A stretch of 64,000 nucleotides of DNA from Brugia malayi (lineage: Eukaryota; Nematoda; Chromadorea; Rhabditida; Onchocercidae): NCBI RefSeq assembly GCF_000002995.4, contig NW_025062475.1, positions 12,556,687-12,620,686 on the forward strand. The letters are read 5' to 3'. The notes beneath the pieces are model-generated. The model was not told the origin of the DNA and did no database searches. It was given only the letters and a program-made list of their open reading frames with translations. Below are positions 1-11,659 of the stretch, piece after piece. How positions within the stretch are numbered: the stretch's first letter is position 1; each line of letters starts with the position of its first letter. Position numbers and translations under genes: made by a program.

Positions 1-235
1 GCACAAGCAACTGCATATTCTTCATTCCCACGAACTCATGAACAGGTGAGGATTTTCTCTTGTTCGTTATGATGACCTTACGTAAACTTCACTTCTGTTT
101 TCTATGAACTTTGTTCTTTCCTTTGAACTTTGTTGTTCTTAGATGTCAATCTGGTCTGTTTGGAATGAATGGTACGGTCAGTCAAGAAGTTATGTTTTAC
201 ACAACAATGATGAATATCCGCCTCATCAAACATAA
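1..235 (+). CDS. 3' end of an unidentified gene (last two exons, cut by window edge)
   Basis: I do not recognise this gene. Bases 1-45 are open in frame 1 (15 codons, ending THEQ) and stop at a good donor, CAG|GTGAGG. A 97-nt intron ends in TTCTTAG at 142. Exon 143-235 continues in phase 0 for 30 codons and ends with TAA. The tail is rich in Tyr, Ser, Trp, His, Pro and Gln and has no recognisable domain or membrane segment. Frame 3 is also open through the first piece, so the phase is favoured, not proven. The clean stop and the intron-sized gap are the main support. The 5' part of the gene lies outside the window. Confidence 0.45.
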
Positions 236-287
236 GTTGCTGATATTTGTGATTAACTTTTTTCTATTGAATCTCAATTTTTAATGC

Positions 288-350
288 TACAGTCAGTCAA
301 CAAATCAAATTTTATACAGTAGGGATGAATATTCGACTTATCAAATATAA
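288..350 (+). repeat. diverged copy of the last 63 nt of the preceding exon
   Basis: Bases 288-350 align without gaps to 173-235, with about 48 of 63 positions identical. Both copies run 20 codons and end on TAA in the same frame; 8 of 20 residues match (Y-x-Q-S near the start, D-E-Y near the end). A CTACAG acceptor-like site ends at 292 inside the copy, but its phase does not fit the donor at 45. It is probably a relic duplicate exon; an alternative last exon is less likely. Confidence 0.6.
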
Positions 351-596
351 TACTTTTTTCAACAATCTCTCAATTCCTTTCTTTGTTTCTTTTTTTTTTT
401 TTTTTTGTTTTTTCATCTATAAAAGTGGCAGCATTACTTGAATTTATCGATGTTTATATATGATCTTGATTGTATTTTTTATTGTTTCTAGATATGTGCG
501 CAAAATTTGCACATAATTCACTACTGTTTATTGTTTGTTGTTTATTTTTTTTTTCACGTGTACAATCGGGAACTGTACTGTATTCTTCCACTGTTG

Positions 597-853
597 CACT
601 ACTTTATTTATACTTGTATTTATTGACTTTATTTATACTGCCGCTTAATAACTCATCATTTGCAATACATATTCAACATGTCGGTAAAGGATCTCGAAAG
701 AAAATATAATTGTTTTTCACTACTTTATTACCTTATACTTGTATTTATTGATTGTATTACATTGATCTTTTTACAAATGAAGTTGCTGCCACTTAATCAC
801 TCGTTTGCAATATATTCGGTATGTCGGGATAAAAAATCTCAAAAGAAAACATA
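597..853. repeat. diverged tandem duplication, two units of about 110-135 nt
   Basis: Unit 597-707 and unit 719-853 share, in order, CACTACTTTATT, TACTTGTATTTATTGA, a GC(C)xCTTAATxACTC block, TTTGCAATA, ATGTCGG and a CTCxAAAGAAAA block. They differ by substitutions and small indels. The repeat is non-coding and adjoins the duplicated last exon at 143-350, so local tandem duplication has happened more than once here. Confidence 0.6.
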
Positions 854-3535
854 TGAAACGAATGTTGGAGGTGGTGCAGAGGAACTCTTATCTTCTCCAT
901 CCCTGAAAGTTAGATATTTTTTGAAAAACTTATTGAATTGGAGCTGAAAACGAAACAATTAATTGTAATCATCGAAAATTGCTGATTGAATTGTCGAATT
1001 TCTTTTCTACCGTATTCTCAATTCAAAAGCAACAGCGAGGTATGCTGCATCCGCCATCATCTCAGCAATAAGCAAATCTGCTCAGTGCTGTAATTTTAGT
1101 TTCAATTTCGCTCTTTTGTATAGTTTCCAAATTCATAATTTGAATCTCAGCTCTTCCCCTACTTTTTATACTTTTTTAAAATTTAACTTATTATTCCTTT
1201 TCTCTTTCTATAATTCAACGATTCTGAACAATTGGTTTGCACCTAAAGCTTTTAAAGGAACTTTTACCACTGAATGAATAATTTGAACCGGAAAGAATCA
1301 AGCTTCTGGATCCAATTATTTTTCTAAATCATCGACTGCTGATAAAACTTTAGGCTATGAAGGAAAATTTAGCTTATTCTGAGTTTTACAATCTTGCCTG
1401 AGCTTATCGAATTAAATATGTGATTTCTGGTTGAATTTCAAGCGAAAAAAGCACAATTTGCAGCAAGTGACCGACTGGTCAGCTGTAAATGACTGACCAC
1501 GGCAGAACGCTGATCATTCATGCAGCATATCCGCGATAACCAAGTTGAATTCTAGAGCGCAATATTCCTCTTACAAATTACCAGAATTCCACAAGAAATT
1601 GAATGAAATTTTTATTTCGAAATATTCTCACAAATAATTCTTACTAATGAATTATCGAATGCATTAATTACCAAAACAACCTCTTCGAGTTCCGCAATTT
1701 CTGACTTCCAGTTTTTGATTTTCAGTTAGCTAATATTAATTCACTCAATACCAAATTCCTTCATAAATCTGACAGTCTCAGTACTTTTTTGAATTTACAC
1801 AGGAAGGAAAGAAAGTGAGCAACAGTCATTTGCAAGCAACGGTTCATACGAAGGCTAAACTCGACACGATGGCTTCTTGAAAGGTTAGCTGCTTTCGGAT
1901 TTATTCATTTCTCGAATATTCGTTCTTCATTAATGCAAAAAATACGACCAGTAATCAGTTGACAGTTCACAAAGCATATTATCGGCCAATTAACATAATT
2001 TAATTTAATGCAATTTTTGGAATGCTGAAATTAGTATTGCTAATAAATTACTGAACTCAAAACTGGTTGGTGTAAAATGATCAGGCAGATGTCTCATAAT
2101 TATTCTTTTCTTCTATTTCATACTATTTTTTGTCCCTTCTCTTCTTGCAGTAATCTCCATGATAATATTGTAATTAGTGCTTATACTATTAGTAATATAT
2201 TCCAGATTATGACCTTATTAAATTATTAACGTGTTGTCATTTTGGACATTTCAACTATACCACAGTAATTCATTCCAAACTGATATTTGAGGGAAATGTA
2301 AGACAGTTATCTGAAATGACCGACTGGAAAAAGATCAGAGGAAATGAACAAACCGAGAGATTTTTGAAACGTTCCTTCTGAGGTACCTTCGGAAATTGTC
2401 AATAGGATTTCACTGAATTGGAATGTTGGCATAGACCACTGACGAATTAATTTGATAAATTCGAATTTTATTTTCAAAAAAATCTGTAAATTTCTCTATC
2501 AATTAAAAAATTCTCAAATCATTTATTTCTATTATTTCCTATAAAAGGAAAAAGAATTTTAGAAAAATAATTCATGATTTTAATTACAGGTTGAAGTTCG
2601 CTGCCAAATTTAGATTGAATTACTACTCATTATATAAATTTACTACTTGGCATAAAATAGGATCTGATTTTTTTTTTTTTTTGGTCTGAAACCAATCTTT
2701 ATTTTATTGAGACAAAATTATCATTCATCAAAGTTATCGAACAATATTTTTGGAGAAGCAGTTGTAGGAGAGAAGTAATGCCAATTGCTAACTCAGACGA
2801 GGGATAACTCCTTACATAGTACAGTAAGGAGAGGACATGTCACGAAGGAGGTCGGCTAAACGAAGAACTTAACTTCGCCAAATTCAAATATAATTTACAG
2901 TTAATGATAGGCTGTCAAACAATAAAAGAGATCAACTAAATAAGGAACTGATAAATATAGACAATCTAATCAATAGGTATTCTTTGTTAACGATATGTAG
3001 CAATGCAAATAAGCTCAGCTAAATGATAATGAATATTGGATAAATGATTTCTTACATAGGATTGAAGCATTTATCAAAGGACACAATTTTATTTCTATAT
3101 ATTATAATTAGGTTTTTCTGACATTATTGAAATGGTAGAAAGTCAAAAGAATCATACAAAAAAAAATTGATAAAAGAATCTTGCTCTCTTTATCATATCT
3201 TAATCTTTGAAGTAACCTGGTTTTTCACGTTTTTCATTACTACTACTACTACGCTGCATTCACATAACCAAATCAATTCACACTACTTTCACGCTGTCCC
3301 AAGCAACAGGCTTCACTCACACGTAACGTCATCAACTTCTGCACACAACAAAGATGACCCTTCTTCCACGCCTCTACAGAACGAACAAGAGACTACTGAT
3401 ACAGCCTAATCCATGATGTCCAAACTATTTCAGATAATCACAACATGATGCATGCACTCTGCTATTAGCGACACTGGAAAGAAAACTTCCAAACTAGCAC
3501 TGACTTTCTCTCTGTAGTAATACTGCTAAAAAACA

Positions 3536-3541
3536 TTTATT
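3536..3541 (-). terminator. candidate poly(A) signal for daz-1
   Basis: TTTATT on the plus strand reads AATAAA on the minus strand. It lies about 660 nt beyond the daz-1 stop. A nearer, variant signal may be the one used. Confidence 0.3.
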
Positions 3542-4204
3542 AATTTTCTCAACTTACATAAACAACATAAAGTACGACATACACAAATGTTGTTCACAGA
3601 ATACAAACTTTTGCAAAGAAAGAAAAGCAGTCATACACAACATGTGCTATAAAACATGCCGCTACTTCAATACTTTAAAAAGCAATTGGACTGCTAAGTT
3701 TCCATGTAGTCTTTGAAGATAATTGAAAAGAGAAAATTAATGCCGAAATGAGATGAAGACATACAAATGTCAGTCATCCAATAGGGACTTAAATGACAAC
3801 AGTATTGCAAAAATATGACCAAGCATTCAACAATATTTACTTCGAATACAATTGTAAAGGTCATAAATTATAGAATAAAGTAAAGTAATTCAAGTCATGT
3901 ACATCGTAACAAAATGTTGTCACTTTGAATATCAGAGATATTACAGATACAAGATATTATGCAGGGAAATAGTAAAACAGTCAATCGGGTGAGAAACTCA
4001 ACCTGACTTTGTAAAAAGGAATGAGTGCAAAGATTTAGCTGAATTTGAGCATGTTAAACGTGCTCAGACTGGACGGAGAAAAAAAAAAAACTATTATTAC
4101 AATATCATGCATAATAAATAAATAAACGACAAGATACGACTTGTCGCAAGAACTTTTATAAGTGTACATGCAAATGCCCAGCTTTCGCTGACTGGCATTT
4201 AATA

Positions 4205-6968
4205 TCATGGAAACTGCTTGTTAGTAGGAGCTGCGACATTTCCACCTTGTTGACATTCTTTGCGTTCTGCAAGTTCGCATTATCATCACCTTATTATTAT
4301 CACAATACGGAATTCTACTTCAATATAAGTATGACTGCATATTGGGAAATGCTATTTCTAAACCGATTTGTACATCTGCTTTTTCGGACTATTCAGCACA
4401 TAATAACAATGGCTCATCACGAAAGCTTTGTGGAACAGTGAGCAAATGGGTAACAATAGCCCATCAAGAAAGTGCTTACCGTACTGTTGCAGATTAACTT
4501 GACCAAGTTGACTTGAAAGTGACACGACCGACTTCATCGGGCTACGTCGAGGGGTGCTTGTAGAACGAATCTAAAATTCAGTCAATTACTAGCACTGTAA
4601 TATAACTAGCATTCTTCATTAATTCAAAACTTCCTCCATAACTGAAAAAATTTCTTCAAAGTATCTAAAATGAAAACACAAAAGTAGACGCACTTCGACT
4701 GGATTTTGCCAACCACCAATCATGCTTTCCTCATAGAAACATGGTTGTGGAGTTTGTGGTGTTATCGGCTGCGGCACCAACTGAATCGGATTTGGTGCAG
4801 GAATTGCCATCGCAGCAGTTTGTCCGTTCCCATCAATCTGTTGCATTTTTCTCTTTTTAAAACAATATATGCTATATAAATTGTATTTTACAACCAAGCA
4901 TTACTACCGTAAATTGTTATTACTCCCATTATTCGCCATTTTCCGATGATTGCAACATTCCTTCCACTTTTATAAATACAACTTATTTCTTAGTTTTACT
5001 GTTTCTAGCAAATATTAATAAGCAATGTGAATAATTCAGGACCTTAAATATGCAATGCTGAAGAGAAGATTAAATATCAAAACAAATAACACAAACAGTT
5101 TGATATCCACCAGGAGCAAGGAAATATGTTGGAGCTGTCATTTGAGAGTAATGAGTCATATCGTTAGCAGGCGCAGTTGGAGCATAATAGGCAGCTGCTG
5201 GTGGGAAGAGCGCTGCACGCTGTGTAGCAACCGACGGTGTCATCTGAAACAAATGGACAAGAAACTGTAAGCAAATTTCGTCTCTCCAGGAATTTTTTTT
5301 ATATTTGTAAATAATACTAACCGGTGTAAGTGGTTGAGTAGTTACTTGTGCTATTTGCTGCATGCTTACATATGCCTGCTGCTGTTGCTGTTGTGGTTGT
5401 CCAGCAGCTGGAATATGTACCGAACCATTAACTGCTTGCGGTTGTCCACCTATAGCGTTCGTACGTGGAGAATCATGAGGACTCACCGTATTACCACTAT
5501 TTGGTACAAGCACCACCGGTGCTGTACCGTTGTTTGCAACGAATTGCTGCGCCCTATTATTTCCTGCATCCTACAAAAAGTTGACAATGAAAACAATAAA
5601 CATTGCTAATAGTGCTAAAATTGTCAAAGTCAAACTAACGAAACATCCATGCTTCTCTTATTTTCCCTAAGAAAAAGACTTACAGTATTCGAGAGTGTGT
5701 ATTGTGCTGGTGCAACAGTAGAAACTGGCGAGTAGACAAATGGTTGCACTTGATTTGGTGGCGGCATCACAACAAATGGTGACTGTGAGATTGCATAGGT
5801 AACCCCTCCAAATGCTGATGTTGTCAGCAGTTGTCCCGTTGGTGTTGCGATAGCATACTCTGAAGACAAAATTGCTTCAGATAACCTACATTGATGATTT
5901 ATACTTAAATTTGATAATAGATGCACCATATTCATGGGTATGGTATCGCGAAATCTACCGGCTATCTCAACATTTGTTGCAGTAATATAAAAAAGAATAA
6001 AAATGTGAAAAAAAATTTGATAGTACTTCGAGGTTCATCATTCTTTATCAGACGCAGATGACCTCTACTGATAAAGGATACTATATAAGAGCTATTAACA
6101 ACACTCCCCCCAGCTTCAGTTTCTATAATTTCCATTAATAAATAACCTTATTTAATTGTATTAATAAAATTTATTTTGAATGATTTTGAGATAATTTCAA
6201 TAATACGCAACTAATATAAACTAAAATCACCTGGTGTAAAACGCGGACCATGAATCATACGGCGAATAGCCGGTCCAAGATTTAATCGACGCCCTTTGAA
6301 TTCAAGTTTTTCCGCTTCTTGGTTCTGCCAATATTAATAGTGCATGAGTATTCGTTTAGAATTCTCAAATTACTTTGAAAATCAATTTTTGTAGAACATA
6401 TATTACGATTTATACCAAAGTGTCTTACCGCGCTAATTTGCATGACAGTTTTTGCTTCATCCTCTGTATCAAACGTTATGAAACCATATCCCTTGGATGT
6501 TCCCTCACTGCTACGAATTACTTTTGCTTCACGAACGTGACCAAATTTTTCGAAAAACAAACGCAAATCAAGTTCCGTAGTCTGCAAATCGGTTAGCTTA
6601 ATGCATATCAAAATAGCTAAGTAAATGAGTAATTAAGTGAATGTAAGAATTTTTTAACTTGATTAAGCTAAATGGATCAAATTGGTAGTTCGCAAAGAAA
6701 TAGACACACAACAGAAGAGAAAAAAAAAATACTCCCTAAATTATCAAAAAAATTCAATCAAGATAGGAAAACTTGCAGTGGCTGGAAATCCACCAACAAA
6801 AATCCGATGCGGTATCATCTCAAACGTACGAGGATCAGCTGCAGCAGCAACTGGAAAGGGTGTGGTCGCAGCCGGGTAAATTGTTGCACCCGTCGGATAT
6901 GCCATTTGATATGGATTACCGCTAGGATCATATGCCAAAGTCGTTGCGAAAGCTGGGCTCATCATCAT
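4205..6968 (-). CDS. daz-1: DAZ/BOULE-family RNA-binding protein
   Basis: Single-RRM germline translation regulator of the DAZL/BOULE family; in C. elegans daz-1 is needed for oogenesis (family knowledge). Nine exons read down the minus strand: 6968-6777, 6581-6429, 6324-6231, 5859-5684, 5570-5322, 5243-5097, 4837-4694, 4570-4480, 4266-4205; 435 residues. RNP2 (IFVGGF) is near residue 55 and RNP1 (KGYGFITF) at about 94-101. The motif LNLGPAIRRM just after the RRM is typical of BOULE proteins. The rest is Pro/Gln/Ala-rich, with a run of six Gln in exon 5. Start: the first of three consecutive ATGs behind two possible acceptors (exon start 6979 or 6969); an upstream exon cannot be excluded. Intron 1 has a GC donor; using it gives the family's spacing between VGG and the first RRM helix. 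Confidence 0.88.
6043..6076. repeat. inverted repeat in daz-1 intron 3
   Basis: CTTTATCAG (6043-6051) and CTGATAAAG (6068-6076) are perfect 9-nt arms around a 16-nt loop. An outer pair ATAGTA/TACTAT (about 6020 and 6079) could extend the structure with an asymmetric bulge. Confidence 0.5.
6582..6776 (-). other. GC-AG intron 1 of daz-1
   Basis: Exon ACT is followed by GCAAGT and the intron ends in TTGCAG. The only nearby GT (two bases further in) would shift the frame into a stop. With the GC donor the RRM reads through unbroken. Confidence 0.8.
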
Positions 6969-8073
6969 CCTGGAGGATCCTAATTTACAAAAACTGGATT
7001 TGAACCAGAAAAAGTTGACATCTTTAGTTAGGATATCATTTAAATTCGTGCTAAACAATATGGATGAATCGCGATTTTAACGTTCGAAGTGAAGAAGTAC
7101 AAAGAAGTTGATACTAGAGGAGAAGTGAAGGAGCTTGGAATTCCTAATTTTACCGAAGAAATGATATTTATCTACCCAACGGGTAACAATATACATGCAC
7201 GAATACAGGGAGGAGTCAAGAGAGTATTACATCAATCATGGAAATAGATATTTACCATATCTATCCACATACACTTTATCCTAATATGACAGGTTCCTAT
7301 CCAGATTAATTTAGCTAAAACAATAAATGATCACTGTTTCCAACTGGTAGCAGAATCTCAATCCAGTTCTACGTTACGTGTGGCGACACGTTTTTGATCC
7401 AGACTCATCTCTAGTCTCATCCCACGTCTACCTCATCTCATGACCACAACTTCACCTTTTCCTCAACAGTATGTTAACAGAAAGAGAGAGAGAAGCGATC
7501 AATAAATGGACCTAGAAGTGAAGAGCAGAAGTTGGCCAAAACCCACCGTATCCAGCACACATCATCAACTAGATGTTGCGTAACTTTTGTCAAAGGAATG
7601 AGAGGTCCGCTCCCGCCTTTGTCACCGCCCGCTGCTCTTTTTACGCAACACACTTTCTCCTCTCCTTAGGGTCAGCAATTGTTATTGATTGCTAATCGAA
7701 GGACACTAATATTTAGCAAACATTTAGTGGATCGCGGGAATGCGGGAGGAATTGACGTGACCTGTTTCCCTTTTAGAAATGCAGGGAAGCTAAGGAAGAT
7801 TACGTTTTGTATTTCCCATTTTCAGAATCCGCTTCCTTACTTTAATGTTATCTCCTCCTTTACTATATTTTTTACCCTCTTACCGAGAATTTGTCATCCT
7901 TACTGTCCCTTGAAATGCACTCATTTTCAAAGAAGTAAGTCGAACGGATAAATAAACTTTACTAACAGCCGTAAATGTAATGTGCAAATTGATTAAGGGA
8001 AAGTTAACTAAACAGTTATTCTCTAAGGTAAAGAATAAAAAAATGAGATAGAGAAGTAAGTAAATAAATCAGC

Positions 8074-8099
<26 letters not shown>
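8074..8099. repeat. (GA)n microsatellite
   Basis: About 13 uninterrupted GA units in the spacer upstream of the CaaX gene. Confidence 0.9.
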
Positions 8100-8104
<5 letters not shown>

Positions 8105-8938
8105 TCACACTGGAAGCGCTAATAACTTACACTTTGAAATTAACCAAATTGCGTCAAGGCTTCTTCTGATTCTAAAGAAAGTGATATATTTTCTTTGAAG
8201 ACATAGTGGACATCACTTACCTTCTTGTAATCACGTAAGAAGATAAGCCATCCCTCCTTTCGATAAAAGATCAAGATCACGTACTAACAACGAGCCAAAA
8301 CAGGAGCAAACTATAAATGATAAGAGTTCTGACCAAACTTAATTGGAATATTTTTATCATCTATGACCTATGACCCATCGTAAGATTTTGGAGTGGCAAA
8401 TGACTGGCGCTGGAGAACAGAGAAGAGATATTGCTGTCGTTCTTACCGTACCACTTCTGAACGAAGAAGTCCATCGTTGGCAGATAGGGTGGACGAGAGC
8501 AACTGACGCACGTACGCAATATGACCATATCGATAAGAGAATTTACATATACAGACAGACAGACACATACACACACATTCGTACAGACACGCATGTACTA
8601 CGGACTGGTCACGTCTTCATTTGTAATGACAGTCGGAAGTAGCATCTTTCGATCGATAGATTGGGACAGTCCGAGGGAGCGATTCCTGGTGGCGAGAGAG
8701 AAGAGGAGAGGGTGTGGTACTGGGAGAGGTGCAGAGGAGGGACGGAGGAGAGGCAGCAGGAAGGAGGGCAGAGACATTGCGGGGTCACTCCGCGACCTCG
8801 CAAAGTTACTGGTACTCAGTCTAATGGCCTACGAGAGGGAATTGATTGGGCAAGGATTTGCAAAGTGCTAAATGTGAAATAAGAGAATCAGTTCGAAATC
8901 TTGATTACCTCGGGTCATCGCCCCTCCCCCACTAATGA

Positions 8939-9080
8939 CCAATCAGCGTGATCTCCATTTCGAGTAGTGCAATCAATATGACGTGATGTTGCATGAGATG
9001 CAAGTCACGTGTCAAAAGCGATTTAAAAATTCAGTCTGTCTTACCCTACCCTAGCCTGCCCTACCCTACTCTACCTTACC
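8939..9080 (+). promoter_or_regulatory. candidate promoter-proximal elements of the CaaX gene
   Basis: A CCAAT box (8939-8943, in GACCAATCAG), an E-box CACGTG (9006-9011) and a degenerate (TACCC)n pyrimidine tract (9041-9080) lie 100-245 nt before the start codon. This is motif evidence only. CACGTG occurs elsewhere in the window at roughly the chance rate, so the E-box alone means little. Confidence 0.3.
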
Positions 9081-9182
9081 TTTATATATTACAAACGCTG
9101 TTACAGAAGACTGTGATAAGTGAGAGTGAAAGGAAAGGGAATCATTTGTGAAGAGTAATTGGTGTCCTGGTGATAAGTAACG

Positions 9183-11659
9183 ATGTATTCAGTGGCCAAC
9201 TCGACTCATTCCACGATGACAACAGTGGCCAAGTGTGTCTATGATGATTTCTTAGCTCCAACACCACTTCGATCAGCTCGGGTAATTATTGAAGGTAAAC
9301 AAGTTTGCAATCCTAGTAATGCAATTACGGGAAAAAGAGAGAGATGGTAGTCGTTGTATATTATATTATATTATATTATACTGACTGTCTGCACTTATCA
9401 CACTTTTCTTTCGATAGCTAAGGAGTAGATCAGATCTATGATTCTTTTTTATCTTGAAATTTGTATGCCATTGTGGGAAGCAGTAGATATAACTTTCATC
9501 TTTCTGGAAAAGAATAGAGTATAAGTTGATAGGCCAAAATTGATACGATCAATGAGAGATGCAAACAAGATATCTGAAATCTCAAGATTTCGTTCTTTAG
9601 GACGCTCATTATATGTGAATCCTGGTTGGCTTGCCGAATTTTCAAGTTTTTTCGCCGCCATGTTTTTTGGCAAAAATGTGGGTGAAGAATTAACCCTTGG
9701 CAGTGAAGTGAGCTACGATCATTTCATCGAATTACTAAGAGTTGTGTGTTATTGTCCCACTCGCAAACCCATAACAAGTTGTTTTTTTTTGTTTTGTTCT
9801 TTTCATTTCATTTCAGCTAAGAATTTCAACATGATAGAAGCGAAAAGAAAAAAGGACTGTATTTGAATGATTTCACTTTTGTTAGTAATTTCTTTAGTGA
9901 ATGGTACATGTTGGAAATGCTGAAAAGGATAGTAAAATGTAAATTTTCAAGAATACATGGATAGCTGTAGCTGTAGTTTAAGTCATCATTGTGTTCCTAT
10001 GATGGTGCTTACTATCGTGTGCATAATGCAGTATTGGGTGACAGTGGTAGTTTGTAAATATTTCATATTTTATGCCATTTTTCGCCATATTACTCTTATC
10101 ACTTTCCTTTTATCACTTACCCTTATGTCACAATTGCGTTTGTGACTGCAGTTAGAATTGAAATAATAGATTCAACTGCTTGATGCAAAGAGATGTCTGA
10201 TAAAAGTAGGATAATTAAGCTGTGTCTGATAAAAGTAGGATAATTAAGCTTCTTTATCCCATGATAGTGTTATGACTTCAAACATAACTGTTTTGCAACG
10301 AAATAAATAGTAATATTATAATGTTCACTTTCATGGGAACTGTTAACAAGGCATAGGTAGTTGGAAGTGGTTGGGGAAATTGACGTAGTTTCTGGACTTG
10401 ACACAAAAATGCACTTCAAGTGAAATTTCGTTTTAAGTGAAGCGTATCAGTCCTTAATAATATATCAATCGGTAGTTTCTCATTTTTTGCTCCAAAGTTA
10501 CTGCAAGAGATGCGATCGGTTAGGCAGAAATCTTTATACAATCCTTGTACAACAGCATCTTTGTGAGGGAATTGAACATTTTCAATTGCAGTTTCTAACG
10601 TCATTGTTGTTTTAAAAATGGCTCATTATTTTGGAATGAAGCCAGTAATCGAGAAATGTGAAGATGTCATTGTTAGACAGGTTTTTCTATTTTGTTTTAT
10701 GTACATTTCTATTTAGGTTTAGCTTAATTAGAACTTCTTTTTTTTGAGTTGGAAAATCTCCAAATTTCAATTGATTTCTTAAATTCTTTGTTTCTTCTTT
10801 TACTAGACAGGTAAATTGGAGGTGGAAATGTTCGAAAGAAAGTTCTGTTACATATAGTAAAACTTCAGCTATCAAAATCCTTGTTCATCGTTTCAGACTG
10901 TGTTTCCTTTTTTCGATAGGTAGAATAACCAGTGGTAAAACTAATATGAAAAGTTTTGAAGCTCATATAAATGCAATAGATAGCTCCAAATAAATAACTT
11001 ATTACTCTTCGCGGATTAAATTGGAGAAATTTCTTTTCGATGGTGCCGAGGAACAATTTAATGTGATAGAATTCTTTTGTCAGTTCACACCTATTTTGCT
11101 ATCCAAAAACTTTTCGGCTATGAAAATATCTTGCTTATTCGCTGCAGGCGAATACATTGGACAGAGTGAAGTTATTCCAAATTGCATGTGCCGTCGCTGA
11201 GCATGATCGTTACTCCCCCACCATGACACTACTCATCGATAAACTCTCCGCCATGAAACGAGAAGAACTGTCAAAGTTGCGTTTCTCGCAGGTGAGTACC
11301 GTACTCAAAGTCCTAATTGCTCCTGACTTTGTCTCTTCACATCACTTATGAAATATTTGACTTCCTTGATGAAATAGGAAATATGAAATTGAAAAAAATT
11401 TTCTTTTGAGCAAGCTTTCAAGGATATAACTAAGCTGAAAGCACATTTAGATCCTCGATCTGTCTGCTATACTTTGAAATGTGTCGATTTGAATTACTCC
11501 AGAGGGCATGTGATTTATACGAAGTGAGGTGCGCTGAACGCTTTCATGCGATTATTTTTATTATATTGACAGGTGCCCGGTGATGTTGTAGCCGATGTAT
11601 TTGCCGCAAAAATGAAACGACGTGAGATGAAACGGAAGAAGTGGTGTTGCTTATTATGA
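9183..11659 (+). CDS. small protein with polybasic C-terminus and CaaX box
   Basis: Three exons, all phase 0: 9183-9281, 11148-11291, 11573-11659; 109 residues. I do not recognise the family. Visible features: a Ser/Thr-rich N-terminus; a helical-looking middle (residues about 34-81) with a regular pattern of hydrophobic and charged residues; and a C-terminus KRKKWCCLL. That ending is a polybasic patch followed by Cys-Cys-Leu-Leu, a CaaX box whose final Leu predicts geranylgeranylation. It resembles the tails of Rho and Rap GTPases, but there is no GTPase fold. There is no signal peptide or membrane segment. It probably sits on an inner membrane face by lipid anchor and charge (inference). 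Exon 1 uses donor CGG|GTAATT; the alternative 12 nt later runs into a stop. Intron 1 is 1866 nt. Confidence 0.65.
9357..9380. repeat. (TATAT)n pentanucleotide microsatellite
   Basis: Four to five TTATA units just inside intron 1 of the CaaX gene. Confidence 0.85.
10194..10250. repeat. perfect 28-bp tandem duplication
   Basis: The 28 nt beginning TGTCTGATAAAAG at 10194-10221 recur exactly at 10223-10250, separated by one G (period 29). The perfect identity suggests a recent event. Confidence 0.95.

Larger units (their letters stand above)
236..4204. other. intergenic region, 4 kb, no gene supported
   Basis: No exon chain with coding character was found on either strand. The short open frames here (470-709, 660-947, 3167-3409) are low-complexity and unlike any family I know. 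The region holds a diverged tandem repeat (597-853), T- and A-runs (about 388-405, 2669-2681, 4080-4090), small inverted repeats (TGGTCAG/CTGACCA near 1475-1498; CTCCTTAC/GTAAGGAG at 2808-2831; CGACAAG/CTTGTCG near 4126-4146) and, at its right end, the 3' UTR of the minus-strand daz-1 gene. Confidence 0.5.
6969..9182. other. intergenic region between divergent genes
   Basis: Region upstream of both daz-1 (minus) and the CaaX gene (plus). No supported gene. It contains a (GA)n tract at 8074-8099, CAGACAGA/CACACA simple sequence near 8553-8580, and a GC-richer purine-heavy block at about 8660-8790 that is unusual for this AT-rich window. Open frames over 8370-8880 follow the purine tract in several phases and look like composition effects. 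Confidence 0.5.
9282..11147 (+). other. large intron 1 of the CaaX gene
   Basis: It holds a TATAT-type microsatellite (9357-9380), a perfect 28-bp tandem duplication (10194-10250), and three adjacent minus-strand open segments (about 10416-11056) that look protein-like but match nothing I know and form no obvious gene. Confidence 0.6.

Noticed and set aside
8370..8880. Overlapping open frames on both strands
   Set aside because: They coincide with CA/GA repeats and the purine tract, are open in several phases at once, and have no domain or splice support.
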